Source: an uncultured Streptomyces sp.
Lineage (GTDB): Bacteria > Actinomycetota > Actinomycetes > Streptomycetales > Streptomycetaceae
Assembly: GCA_946480485.1 (NCBI GenBank)
Contig: CAMLJW010000019.1
Coordinates: 1-23,679, forward strand
Direction of reading: 5' to 3'
Length of the DNA stretch: 23,679 bases
Part shown: positions 1 through 7,096 of the stretch, in pieces
Layout of the letters: each line of letters starts with the position of its first letter
Numbering within the stretch: position 1 is the stretch's first letter
Notes under the pieces: generated by a model
What the model saw: the letters and a program-made list of their open reading frames with translations, nothing else
Database searches by the model: none
Told to the model about the DNA's origin: nothing
Made by a program: the position numbers and the translations under genes

Positions 1-414
1 CAGCACGCCGTCGCGGAAGAGGTAGGCGCGGGAGTCGCCGACGTGCACCATGCCGAGGCGCTGACCGGTCCACAGCAGGGCGGTGAGGGTCGTCCCCATG
101 CCCTCGAGCTGGGGGTCCTCCTCGACCATCATCCTGAGCTGGTCGTTGGCGCGCTGTACGGCCGTGCCGAGTGAGGTCAGGATGTCGGAGCCGGGCACGT
201 CGTCGTCGAGCGCGACGATGGTGGAGATCACCTCGGAGCTGGCGACCTCACCGGCGGCCTGGCCGCCCATCCCGTCGGCGATCGCGAGCAGGCGCGGACC
301 GGCGTAACCGGAGTCCTCGTTACCCTCGCGGATCATGCCTTTGTGCGATCCGGCGGCGAAGCGCAGTGACAGACTCATGCGCACCTCGCCCGTCGGCTCC
401 GGGTACATCCGCAC
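1..414 (-). CDS. pstP: PstP-type PP2C Ser/Thr protein phosphatase (N-terminal part, runs off the window)
   Basis: This is a metal-dependent PP2C phosphatase that removes phosphates placed by PknA/PknB-type Ser/Thr kinases. It begins here and leaves the window at base 1, so only about 138 residues are visible. Counting from the ATG at 378, it reads MSLSLRFAAGSHKGMIREGN, followed by the PP2C signatures NEDSGYAG, ADGMGGQAAGE (metal-binding Asp-Gly), EGMGTTLTAL and VHVGDSRAYL. Three in-frame starts are possible: GTG 414, ATG 408 and ATG 378. I prefer 414 because a GGAGG lies about 9 bases upstream, whereas 378 has only GAGGTG placed very close. The gene follows fhaB by 84 bases in the same direction, the usual fhaA-fhaB-pstP order. 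In actinobacteria this continues into ftsW/rodA, pbpA and pknA/pknB, which are outside this window. Confidence 0.93.
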   Translation of the reverse strand, partial: MRMYPEPTGEVRMSLSLRFAAGSHKGMIREGNEDSGYAGPRLLAIADGMGGQAAGEVASSEVISTIVALDDDVPGSDILTSLGTAVQRANDQLRMMVEEDPQLEGMGTTLTALLWTGQRLGMVHVGDSRAYLFRDGVL

Positions 415-498
415 GGTGCCCACCCTCCGGTCGGGAGCGCGCCGGGGTCCGTCGTGTGGACCGCCGCTGCGTGCTCGCTCCGCTCGCTCATTGTCGTA

Positions 499-1017
499 CT
501 ACTTCCGCAGCTCGATGACGGTCTTGCCGATGCGGATCGGCGCGCCCAGCGGAACCGGTGTGGGAGTCGTCAGCCGGTTCCGGTCGAGATAGGTGCCGTT
601 GGTGGATCCGAGGTCCTCGACGATCCACTGGCCGTCACGGTCCGGATAGATCCTTGCATGCCTGCTGGAGGCGTAGTCGTCGTCCAGGACGATCGTGGAG
701 TCATGAGCGCGCCCCAGCGTGATGGTCTGCCCCTGCAACGCGACGGTCGTACCCGTAAGAGTGCCTTCGGAGACGACCAGCTTGGTGGGCGCACCGCGGC
801 GCTGACGGCCGCCGCCGCTCGGCTGCTGGCGCTGCTGCGGGGGCGTGGCCTGTTGTCGGGCGGCCTGCTGTGGCCGTGCGCTCTCGCGGCGCGAGCCGCG
901 CTGTGTGACGCGCGTTCCGAACAGGTCGCTGCGGATGACCTGCACGGCCACGATCACGAACAGCCACAGTACGGCCAGGAAACCCAGCCGCATGACCGTG
1001 AGGGTCAGCTCTGACAT
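499..1017 (-). CDS. fhaB: FhaB/FipA-like membrane-anchored FHA-domain protein
   Basis: The 172-residue product has one N-terminal membrane helix (about residues 8-28, VMRLGFLAVLWLFVIVAVQV). A basic Gln/Arg-rich linker follows (about 35-75), then a C-terminal FHA phosphothreonine-binding domain (about 77-170). The FHA hallmarks are LGRAHDSTIVLDDDYASSRHA and EDLGSTNGTYLDR, with the Arg, Ser-Arg-His and Asn residues that contact the phosphopeptide. The ATG at 1017 (MSELTLTVMRLG) is chosen because it gives a complete short protein beginning 10 bases after the fhaA stop; the reading frame is open further upstream but there it overlaps fhaA. FHA proteins of this type bind phosphorylated partners of the PknA/PknB pathway in cell growth and division. 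That role comes from the family and is not visible in the sequence. Confidence 0.93.
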   Translation of the reverse strand: MSELTLTVMRLGFLAVLWLFVIVAVQVIRSDLFGTRVTQRGSRRESARPQQAARQQATPPQQRQQPSGGGRQRRGAPTKLVVSEGTLTGTTVALQGQTITLGRAHDSTIVLDDDYASSRHARIYPDRDGQWIVEDLGSTNGTYLDRNRLTTPTPVPLGAPIRIGKTVIELRK

Positions 1018-1027
1018 TGCCCCCGCT

Positions 1028-1876
1028 TCACCCTTCGGCTTGCCGATAAACGATGGTGGTGCTGCCCACGACGATCCGCGAGCCGTCGCGGAGCGTAGCG
1101 CGGGTGGTGTGCTGCCCGTCCACCACGATGCCGTTGGTGGACCCGAGATCCTGGATCGTCGAGGGCGTTCCGGTCCGGATCTCACAGTGCCGGCGCGAGA
1201 CGCCGGGGTCGTCGATCCGCACGTCGGCGTCGGTGCTGCGGCCGAGCACCAGCGTCGGGCGGGAGATCTGATGGCGGGTGCCGTTGATCTCGATCCAGTG
1301 CCGTACGCGTGCACCGGGCAGCGGGCCGGGCGCCGCGCCGCGGCCGCCCATCGGTGCCGCGGGGCCCCCGCGGCCGCCGGGCGGCGGTGAGGACGGCATG
1401 AGGGGAGGGCTCGCCTGCTGGGCCGCCGGCGGATAGCCGTAGCCCCCGGGACGGCCGGCCGGACCTCCCGCGGGAGCGCGCTCCGGTGCCTGCTGGTCGG
1501 CGGAGGAGGCGAGCGTACGACTGCGTACCCGGTACAGACCGGTGTCGAGGTCGTCCGCCTTCTCCAGGTGGACCTTGATGGGGCCCATGAAGGTGTAGCG
1601 CTGCTGCTTCGCGTAGTCGCGCACCATGCCGGCGAGCTCGTCGCCGAGCTGGCCGGAGTAGGGGCTGAGGCGCTCGAAGTCGGGCGTGCTCAGCTCCACG
1701 ACGAAGTCATTGGGGACGACGGTCCGGTCGCGGTTCCAGATCGTCGCGTTGTTGTCGCACTCGCGCTGCAGTGCTCCCGCGATCTCGACGGGCTGGACCT
1801 CGGACTTGAACACCTTGGCGAAGGTGCCGTTGACCAGACCTTCCAGGCGCTGCTCGAACTTCTTCAGGACTCCCAT
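1028..1876 (-). CDS. fhaA: FhaA-like protein with DUF3662 and FHA domains
   Basis: The 282-residue product begins MGVLKKFEQRLEGLVNGTFA, the DUF3662 N-terminal domain (about 1-125) typical of actinobacterial FhaA. A Pro/Gly/Ala-rich disordered linker follows (about 130-185), then a C-terminal FHA domain (about 190-280) containing LGRSTDADVRIDDPGVSRRH and DLGSTNGIVVDG. The expected role is phosphothreonine-dependent scaffolding for PknB signalling and peptidoglycan precursor control, as known for the mycobacterial homologue. A strong ribosome site (GGAGGAGGTG) lies just upstream of the ATG at 1876. The gene leads the fhaA-fhaB-pstP operon and has a long upstream region with a plausible promoter near 2057-2086. 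Confidence 0.94.
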   Translation of the reverse strand: MGVLKKFEQRLEGLVNGTFAKVFKSEVQPVEIAGALQRECDNNATIWNRDRTVVPNDFVVELSTPDFERLSPYSGQLGDELAGMVRDYAKQQRYTFMGPIKVHLEKADDLDTGLYRVRSRTLASSADQQAPERAPAGGPAGRPGGYGYPPAAQQASPPLMPSSPPPGGRGGPAAPMGGRGAAPGPLPGARVRHWIEINGTRHQISRPTLVLGRSTDADVRIDDPGVSRRHCEIRTGTPSTIQDLGSTNGIVVDGQHTTRATLRDGSRIVVGSTTIVYRQAEG

Positions 1877-2361
1877 GGGGCACCTCCTCCTACGTCGTTG
1901 TCCTGGTACTGCTCACTGATCGTATCCACGCGCCCGGAAATCGGTTGGTCCCCCCTGTCGGCTCGGTCGACGGGTGTCGACGCCCACTGAAGTCCCTCCC
2001 GAAGTTCCCCTCGGAGCTCCTCTTCGAACTCGCCCCTGGGCACTCCCATGGGAAGGATCGTAGAGGCGGCTTCCACACAGTGTCCCGCACCTGACTGTGG
2101 ACCTGTCCGCCTCCTGGGGAGATGGCCGGGACCGGTACGAGGTTGATACTGAACAGCTTCTGGCCGAACACGGGGGAGGGAGCGGTGCGAACCGGGGCGC
2201 CGTTCGGGGCCGCTGGGCAGGTGATGCCGGGGTCGGCCGCCTGCCGGTGCCCCGTGTGCGGCCCCGGAAAAGGATGTGAATCCACCCTTCCCAGCGTGCT
2301 AATCTTCTCGATGTCGGCAGGCGCTCGCACCCCTCAGTGAGAGACGGACGACACACCCAAT
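1877..2361. other. Intergenic region between fhaA and tRNA-Leu
   Basis: I see no convincing gene here. It holds the candidate fhaA promoter on the minus strand. On the plus strand a TAATCT (2300-2305) could be the -10 of the tRNA-Leu promoter, although a good -35 is not obvious. Reading frames in this stretch have no recognisable domain. One minus-strand frame that starts inside the tRNA gives the well-known spurious GGVEPPRPCGHWNLNPARL peptide. Confidence 0.6.
2057..2086 (-). promoter_or_regulatory. Candidate promoter for the fhaA-fhaB-pstP operon
   Basis: On the minus strand GGGACA (2086-2081) and TACGAT (2062-2057) are separated by 18 bases. The -10 fits the TAnnnT actinobacterial consensus well and the -35 shares GACA with TTGACA. 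It would give a leader of roughly 170 bases before fhaA. It was found by eye only. Confidence 0.35.
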
Positions 2362-2448
2362 GCGCGGGTGGCGGAATAGGCAGACGCGCTGGATTCAGGT
2401 TCCAGTGCCCGCAAGGGCGTGGGGGTTCAACTCCCCCCTCGCGCACCA
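2362..2448 (+). tRNA. tRNA-Leu (anticodon CAG)
   Basis: This 87-base gene ends in an encoded CCA. The acceptor stem GCGCGGG pairs with CTCGCGC (one G-U), and the discriminator base is A. The anticodon arm is CTGGA-TTCAGGT-TCCAG, which places CAG at 2396-2398 and reads CUG codons. A long variable arm (GCCC-gcaa-GGGC) marks a class II tRNA, and the T arm GGGGG-TTCAACT-CCCCC is intact. The DNA immediately downstream looks accessory, which fits the common use of tRNA-Leu 3' ends as integration sites. Confidence 0.97.
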
Positions 2449-3148
2449 TGGAGCACCGACGTTAGGTGCTTCTGAGCAGCGACGAAACGGTCGTCATCGT
2501 GATCACGGTGGCGGCCGTTCTGCTTGGTCGTGGTGGGGCGGGGATTGGGCGGTGCGGCGCACGCCTGGTTGGCCCGGGGTCCTGTGGTCCGGACTGGTCG
2601 CTGTGTGATGTTTCTGGCGGTGTGAGGTCTCTCTCACTGGGGTGAGGTGGCCCGTGGGGGTCCAGCTGCCGAGTGGTCTGGTGGGTCGGCCGTGGCGGGT
2701 TGGGTGCCGGTGGGGTGGGTGGCCGTCGGGCGGGATGGTGGCGAGCCAGCGGTCGATTTTGCGGAGATTGGCGTGGGCGAGCTGGAAGGCCAGGCCTCGA
2801 CGGCCTCGGTGCGGAAACCGGTGACCGCGTCGGCGTGACCGTTGGCGACGGCGGCCTTCGCCGCCAGCCCCAGGGCGCCGCGCCGGGGGAGTTGGTCTGC
2901 CTCTCGCCGCCGAAGGTGAGCCGCCGATGCCGCGGCGCAGGATCCACCCGCGTGCGTGCCGGGCTCGTCCCGGGCGATGTCTGCCAGGTAGGCAAGGGCG
3001 GTGAAGGCGGAGGCGCCCGAGCCGGTACGGCGGGTCCTTCAGGTCCGGGACGACTAAGGGTCGTTGAGGGAGCACACGGCGGCTCCGCACTGCGCGTGGA
3101 CGCCGACCGCGGCGACCTGCGCACCGGTGCCGGCGCGGTCCAGGCAGT
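2449..3148. other. Unrecognised stretch between tRNA-Leu and arsB, possible decayed gene
   Basis: No intact gene is recognisable over 700 bases. Long open frames exist on both strands, but they are low-complexity Arg/Pro/Gly products as expected for GC-rich noncoding DNA. On the minus strand, protein-like segments lie in different frames. One frame holds an Ala-rich segment containing ALAYLADIARDEPGTHAGG and later GLAAKAAVANGHADAVTGFR. Another frame holds FQLAHANLRKIDRWLATIPP around 2750-2810. A third piece, QVAAVGVHAQCGAAVCSLND, precedes a stop near 3050. This looks like a gene broken by frameshifts, but I cannot name the family. Confidence 0.35.
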
Positions 3149-4255
3149 TCACGACGCCGCCTCCAACGGGTCGGCGGTGCGCGAGGTGAACTTCTTGCGC
3201 CAGGCGAGGGAGACGTAGACGAGCGCGACCAGGACCGGAACCTCGATGAGCGGGCCGACGACGCCGGAGAGGGCCTGGCCGGAGGTGACGCCGAAGGTGG
3301 CGACGGCGACCGCGATGGCCAGCTCGAAGTTGTTGCCCGCCGCGGTGAAGGCGAGGGTCGCGGTGCGGTCGTACGCCAAACCGATGGCCTTGCCGAGGGC
3401 GAACGTGCCGAACCACATCACGGCGAAGTAGACCAGCAGCGGCAACGCGACACGGGCCACGTCCAGCGGTTGCGAGGTGATCGTCTTTCCCTGCAGGGCG
3501 AAGAGGATGACGATCGTGAAGAGCAGACCGTACAGCGCCCAAGGGCCGATCGCGGGAAGGAAGCCCGTCTCGTACTTCTCGCGGCCGAGCTTCTGCTCGC
3601 CGATGCGGCGGGTGAGGAATCCGGCAAGCAGCGGGACGCCCAGGAAGACGACGACGTTGAGGGCGATCTTCCAGATGGAGATGTCGAGGTGTTCGCCGTC
3701 GCCGAGGCCGAGCCGGCCGGGCAGCAGGTCGAGGTAGAACCAGCCGAGCACGCCGAAGGCGAGGACCTGGAAGATCGAATTGAGGGCGACCAGCACGGCG
3801 GCGGCCTCGCGGTCGCCGCAGGCGAGGTCGTTCCAGATGATGACCATGGCGATGCAGCGGGCGAGGCCGACGATGATCAGGCCGGTGCGGTACTCGGGCA
3901 GGTCCGGCAGGAAGATCCACGCCAGGGCGAACATGACCGCAGGGCCGAGGATCCAGTTGATGCCCAGTGACGAAATCATGAGCCTGCGGTCGCCGGTGAC
4001 CGCGTCGAGCCTGTCGTAGCGGACCTTCGCCAGGACCGGGTACATCATGATCAGCAGGCCGACGGCGATCGGCAGCGAGATACCGCCGATCTCGACCTTG
4101 GCCAGGGCGTCGCCCAGGCCGGGGATGAGCCGGCCTAGGCCTAGGCCGAGGGTCATCGCGGCGAGGATCCAGACGGCGAGGAAACGGTCGAGCGTCGACA
4201 GCTTCGCGACGACCGAGGACCCCGCGGTGGTCGCGGCTGTTTCGGTGCGGGTCAC
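3149..4255 (-). CDS. arsB: ACR3-family arsenite efflux permease
   Basis: This 368-residue polytopic membrane protein has about ten hydrophobic segments. It exports arsenite, the product of ArsC, from the cytoplasm using the membrane potential. ACR3 features include the conserved Cys in VGLARCIAMVIIWNDLACGD (C134), NSIFQVLAFGVLGWFY, LPAIGPWALYGLLFTIV, and the C-terminal AAGNNFELAIAVAVATFG with its conserved Glu. The GTG at 4255 is preferred over upstream starts. It overlaps the arsR stop as GTGA, the protein then starts VTRTETAATT, and this length is normal for ACR3 proteins. Translation is thus probably coupled to arsR. The frame stays open for another 70 or so codons upstream through arsR, which matters for the frameshift possibility at 4267-4273. 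The symbol acr3 is also used for this family. Confidence 0.95.
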   Translation of the reverse strand: MTRTETAATTAGSSVVAKLSTLDRFLAVWILAAMTLGLGLGRLIPGLGDALAKVEIGGISLPIAVGLLIMMYPVLAKVRYDRLDAVTGDRRLMISSLGINWILGPAVMFALAWIFLPDLPEYRTGLIIVGLARCIAMVIIWNDLACGDREAAAVLVALNSIFQVLAFGVLGWFYLDLLPGRLGLGDGEHLDISIWKIALNVVVFLGVPLLAGFLTRRIGEQKLGREKYETGFLPAIGPWALYGLLFTIVILFALQGKTITSQPLDVARVALPLLVYFAVMWFGTFALGKAIGLAYDRTATLAFTAAGNNFELAIAVAVATFGVTSGQALSGVVGPLIEVPVLVALVYVSLAWRKKFTSRTADPLEAAS

Positions 4256-4560
4256 GGGCAGGCCCTCTTTTTTTCGGCGGCAGTACGAGCGGACTCGGCC
4301 AGTTCGGAGAACTGGCCGGCGAGCTGGGCGATGACGTCCGGGCGCACCTTGTAGTAGGTGTACCGGCCGCACGGCTCCGTCTCGACGACCCCGGCCTCGC
4401 GCAGCACTCTCAGGTGGTTGGAGAGGTTTGTCTGGCGGGCGCCGGTCTCCTCCACCAGGTGGGTGGTGCACAGCGTCTCTTCGGCGAGCAGGGTCACGAT
4501 CCGGAGCCTGAGCGGGTCGGCCAGTACCCGGATCAGATCAGTGTCGAGTGACGTCATCAT
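4252..4560 (-). CDS. arsR: ArsR/SmtB-family arsenic-responsive repressor
   Basis: The 102-residue winged-helix repressor has ADPLRLRIVTLLAEETL, a recognition helix region GARQTNLSNHLRVLREAGVV (about 40-59) and the wing EPCGRYTYYKVRP. Cysteines C31, C64 and C101 are candidate As(III)/Sb(III) ligands. The canonical ELCVCDL metal-binding loop is replaced by ETLCTTHL, so sensing may use an actinobacterial, alternative cysteine arrangement. The start could be either of two adjacent ATGs (4560 or 4557). The gene is divergent from arsC and shares a 105-base promoter region with it, and it overlaps arsB. It should repress both until arsenite binds. An A7 run near the 3' end is unusual in this GC-rich gene. 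Confidence 0.94.
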   Translation of the reverse strand: MMTSLDTDLIRVLADPLRLRIVTLLAEETLCTTHLVEETGARQTNLSNHLRVLREAGVVETEPCGRYTYYKVRPDVIAQLAGQFSELAESARTAAEKKRACP

Positions 4561-4563
4561 GGG

Positions 4564-4581
4564 CTGATAGTCTCACATCAG
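4564..4581. promoter_or_regulatory. Candidate ArsR operator
   Basis: An inverted repeat CTGAT-N8-ATCAG lies immediately upstream of arsR, in the divergent arsR/arsC promoter region. ArsR operators are typically AT-containing imperfect palindromes built on ATCA/TGAT half-sites, so position and form fit. No binding evidence is available. Confidence 0.45.
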
Positions 4582-4665
4582 GGGTGGCTGATTCCATCGG
4601 GTGCTGAGATCGAGTGCTGAGGTGAGCCGTGCCCGTTTCCCGTCGCGAGACAAGAGAGACCTCTG

Positions 4666-5088
4666 ATGTCCGACAAGCCCTCCGTGCTCTTCGTCTGTGT
4701 CCACAACGCGGGCCGTTCCCAGATGGCCGCGGCCTGGCTGAGCCACCTGGCCGGGCACGGCGTCGAGGTCCGCTCCGCCGGTTCTGCTCCGGCCGATCAG
4801 CTCAACCCGGCCGCCGTCGAGGCGATGCGCGAGGTCGGTATCGACATCACGCACGAGACTCCGAAGGTCCTGACCGTGGACGCGGTCAAGGAGTCGGACG
4901 TGTGCATCACCCTGGGCTGCGGCGACACGTGCCCGGTCTTCCCCGGCAAGCGTTACCTGGACTGGGCGCTGGAGGACCCGGCCGGCCAGGGCGTCGAGGC
5001 GGTCCGCCCGATCCGCGACGAGATCAAGAAGCTGGTCGAGGGCCTGATCGAGGAGATCGCCCCCACGAAGCCGGAGACCACGGTGTGA
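4666..5088 (+). CDS. arsC: Arsenate reductase, low-molecular-weight phosphatase fold
   Basis: The 140-residue enzyme reduces As(V) to As(III) for export by ArsB. The phosphate-binding loop is CVHNAGRS (C11-X5-R17-S18), with SAGSAPAD and a late acidic DWALEDP (D104-P105). Further cysteines C80, C85 and C89 lie in DVCITLGCGDTCP, where thioredoxin-coupled ArsC enzymes carry their relay cysteines. That favours a thioredoxin-coupled mechanism over the mycothiol-dependent type, which lacks them. The ATG at 4666 follows a purine-rich GAGAGA. The gene is divergent from arsR. A trxB-like relic starts exactly at its stop codon, suggesting arsC once formed an operon with its own electron-supply gene. 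Confidence 0.96.
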   Translation: MSDKPSVLFVCVHNAGRSQMAAAWLSHLAGHGVEVRSAGSAPADQLNPAAVEAMREVGIDITHETPKVLTVDAVKESDVCITLGCGDTCPVFPGKRYLDWALEDPAGQGVEAVRPIRDEIKKLVEGLIEEIAPTKPETTV

Positions 5089-5355
5089 GCGACGTGCGTG
5101 AGGTCATCGTCATCAGCTCCGGCCCCGCCGGACACACCGTCGCCCTGGGCCTGTTCTGAGCTGAAGCTGCTGGTCTTCGGTGGTGCGCCCTCCGAGGGCG
5201 GGGCGCTGACCACGACGACCGAGGTGGAGAACTTCCCCAGTTCCCCGAGGGCATCGACGGCCCGGTCCTCATGGAGAACATACGGGTCCAGGCCAGCCAT
5301 GCGCTTCGGCTCGGAAATGATCGACGACGACATCGTCGAAGTGGACCTGACCGGG
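5085..5355 (+). pseudogene. Frameshifted and truncated thioredoxin reductase (trxB) relic
   Basis: The GTG at 5085 overlaps the arsC stop and opens VSDVREVIVISSGPAGHTVA, the FAD-binding start of thioredoxin reductase (normally ..GSGPAGYTAA..), then hits TGA at 5157. The similarity continues in other frames. LKLLVFGGAPSEGGALTTTT and EVENFP lie at about 5161-5235. FPEGIDGPVLMENIRVQA lies at about 5241-5298. MRFGSEMIDDDIVEVDLTG lies at 5299-5355. These match consecutive parts of TrxB residues 1 to about 85 with at least three frame changes, and nothing TrxB-like follows. The first Gly of GxGPAG is also changed to Ser. It is a clear pseudogene. Confidence 0.9.
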
Positions 5356-5442
5356 GCCGGGGCCGGGCCGGTTTCCGGGCTGAGGGCCGGCTCGCGGGTT
5401 TCTGGTTCGGAGCCGCTCGGTGATTGGCGCCGATCCGGGGTG

Positions 5443-5470
5443 TTATCCACAGGCGTGGACTTATCCACAG
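5443..5470 (+). other. Two perfect DnaA boxes in direct repeat
   Basis: TTATCCACAG occurs at 5443-5452 and again at 5461-5470, in the same orientation and 18 bases apart start to start. Each contains the consensus DnaA box TTATCCACA. They lie about 75-100 bases upstream of the DUF2252 gene and just after the trxB relic. Confidence 0.75.
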
Positions 5471-5543
5471 GAGCTCACACCGGTTGACGCCCGGCTGTAC
5501 CTTCGTGGCGAGTTGATGTTCGTGCGCGGGGGAGGAGGTCGGT

Positions 5544-6989
5544 GTGAGCGCTATCGGTGGTGCATCTGCGACGCAGGCCGGGCAGTCGGGTCTGGAGGTT
5601 GCGCAGGCCAGGGTTTTCGGGGTGCGTGGCTTCGCGGAGTGGCCCAGGAAGGGGTCTCCCAAGGACGAGGGCAAGGCGTTGCGCGGGCGGGTGCCGCGCG
5701 GGTCGCACGCGATCTTGAATGTGAACGGTGAGCGTCCGGACGCCGTGACCTCCGTCGAGGAGTCCAACCGCGGCCGCATCCCCGAGCTCGCGGCGATACG
5801 GGTCGGCAGGATGGCGGCCGCCCCCTTCGCGTTCCTGCGGGGTTCGGCTGGACTCATGGCGTACGACCTGGCGCGTACGCCCGTGACGGGCATCGGCGCG
5901 CAGATCTGCGGGGACGCGCACGCGGGGAACTTCGGCCTGTACGCGGACGCGCGCGGCGGCCTCGTCATCGACCTGAACGACTTCGACGAGACGGTGCACG
6001 GGCCGTGGGAGTGGGACCTCAAGCGGCTCGCCGCCTCGCTGGTGCTCGCGGGCCGGGAGGCGGGAGCGGACGAGGACACCTGCCGCACGGCGGCGCAGTA
6101 CGCGGCGGGCTCCTACCGGCGCACCATGCGGCTGCTCGCCAAAATCCCGGCCCTGGACGCCTGGAACGCCATCGCCGACGAGCAGCTCGTCTCGCACACC
6201 GACGCCCACGATCTGCTGGGCACGCTGGAGCGGGTCTCGCAGAAGGCGCGGGGCAACACCAGCGGTCGCTTCGCCGCGAAGTCGACGGAGGCGGTCGAGG
6301 GCGGGGGGCGCCGCTTCATCGACGCGCCGCCGGTGCTGCGACGCGTACCTGACGCGGAAGCCGCCGTGGTAGCTGCGTCGCTGGAGGAGTATCTGACCAC
6401 GTTCTCAGAGGACCGGCTCCCGCTCCTCGCGCGGTACGCGGTGCACGACGTCGCGTTCCGGGTCGTCGGCACGGGCAGCGTGGGACTGCGCTCTTATGTG
6501 GTGCTCCTGCTGGACCATCGGGATGAAGCCCTTGTCCTACAGGTGAAGGAGGCCCGTTCCTCTGTCCTGCTGCCGCACCTGGCGACGGTGGGCCTGGCGC
6601 TGCCGGAGGTCGCGCACGAGGGCCGCCGTGTCGTCCTCGGACAGAAGCGCATGCAGGTGGTCAGCGACATCCTCCTCGGCTGGACATCGGTCGAGGGGCG
6701 GCCTTTCCAGGTGCGCCAGTTCCGCAACCGCAAGGGCAGCGTCGACCCCGCGGCGCTGGCCGCCGACCAGATCGACGACTACGCCCGTATGACCGGGGCG
6801 CTGCTGGCCCGGGCCCACGCCCACAGCGCCGATCCACGACTGGTCGCGGGGTACTGCGGCAAGAGCGAGGAACTGGACGAGGCGATCGCCTCGTTCTCAG
6901 TGGCCTACGCGGACCGGACCGAGGCGGACCACGCGGAGCTGGTGGCGGCCGTGCAGGCCGGGAGGATTGCGGGGGAGATGGGCGTTTGA
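5544..6989 (+). CDS. DUF2252 family protein, kinase-fold-like
   Basis: The 481-residue protein belongs to DUF2252, a family of unknown function common in actinobacteria. Visible motifs are PFAFLRGSAGLMAYD (94-108), GDAHAGNFG (123-131), DLNDFDE (143-149) and WEWDLKRLAAS (155-165). A later LVLQVKEARSS includes a Lys. GDxHxxNFG followed by D-x-x-D-F-D-E resembles the catalytic and metal-binding loops of aminoglycoside phosphotransferase and HipA-like small-molecule kinases. A phosphotransferase activity is therefore a reasonable inference, though unproven, and the order of the Lys relative to these loops is unusual for that fold. The GTG at 5544 has a GGAGGAGG ribosome site about 6 bases upstream. 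The gene stands alone, with 119 bases before the next gene. Confidence 0.92.
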   Translation: MSAIGGASATQAGQSGLEVAQARVFGVRGFAEWPRKGSPKDEGKALRGRVPRGSHAILNVNGERPDAVTSVEESNRGRIPELAAIRVGRMAAAPFAFLRGSAGLMAYDLARTPVTGIGAQICGDAHAGNFGLYADARGGLVIDLNDFDETVHGPWEWDLKRLAASLVLAGREAGADEDTCRTAAQYAAGSYRRTMRLLAKIPALDAWNAIADEQLVSHTDAHDLLGTLERVSQKARGNTSGRFAAKSTEAVEGGGRRFIDAPPVLRRVPDAEAAVVAASLEEYLTTFSEDRLPLLARYAVHDVAFRVVGTGSVGLRSYVVLLLDHRDEALVLQVKEARSSVLLPHLATVGLALPEVAHEGRRVVLGQKRMQVVSDILLGWTSVEGRPFQVRQFRNRKGSVDPAALAADQIDDYARMTGALLARAHAHSADPRLVAGYCGKSEELDEAIASFSVAYADRTEADHAELVAAVQAGRIAGEMGV

Positions 6990-7096
6990 CCCTGAGGGGA
7001 AGAAGCGGGAGGGGAGGAAGCGGGGCCTGGGCTCTGGGTCAGAGGGGGCAGAGTGGGGCGAGTGGTGTCTTCGCGTGGGCGGCTTGAGCCGTGGCC

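Noticed and set aside
1913..2449. Minus-strand frame starting MVREGGVEPPRPCGHWNLNP
   Set aside because: This peptide is the antisense translation of tRNA-Leu, a well-known annotation artefact. The rest of the frame has no domain.
4132..4150. CCTAGGCCTAGG palindrome inside arsB
   Set aside because: It falls in Gly-Leu codons (GLGLG) of a membrane segment and is explained by coding sequence.
5443..5470. Origin of replication
   Set aside because: There are only two DnaA boxes, with no AT-rich unwinding region and no dnaA or dnaN nearby. Streptomyces origins carry many more boxes.
2430..5500. attL/attR pair of an integrated element at tRNA-Leu
   Set aside because: I looked for a repeat of the tRNA 3' end downstream and saw none, and there is no intact integrase.
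4953..6088. Minus-strand open frames opposite arsC and the DUF2252 gene
   Set aside because: They are Pro/Ser/Arg-rich and lack domains. The trxB-like signal and arsC on the plus strand explain this DNA.
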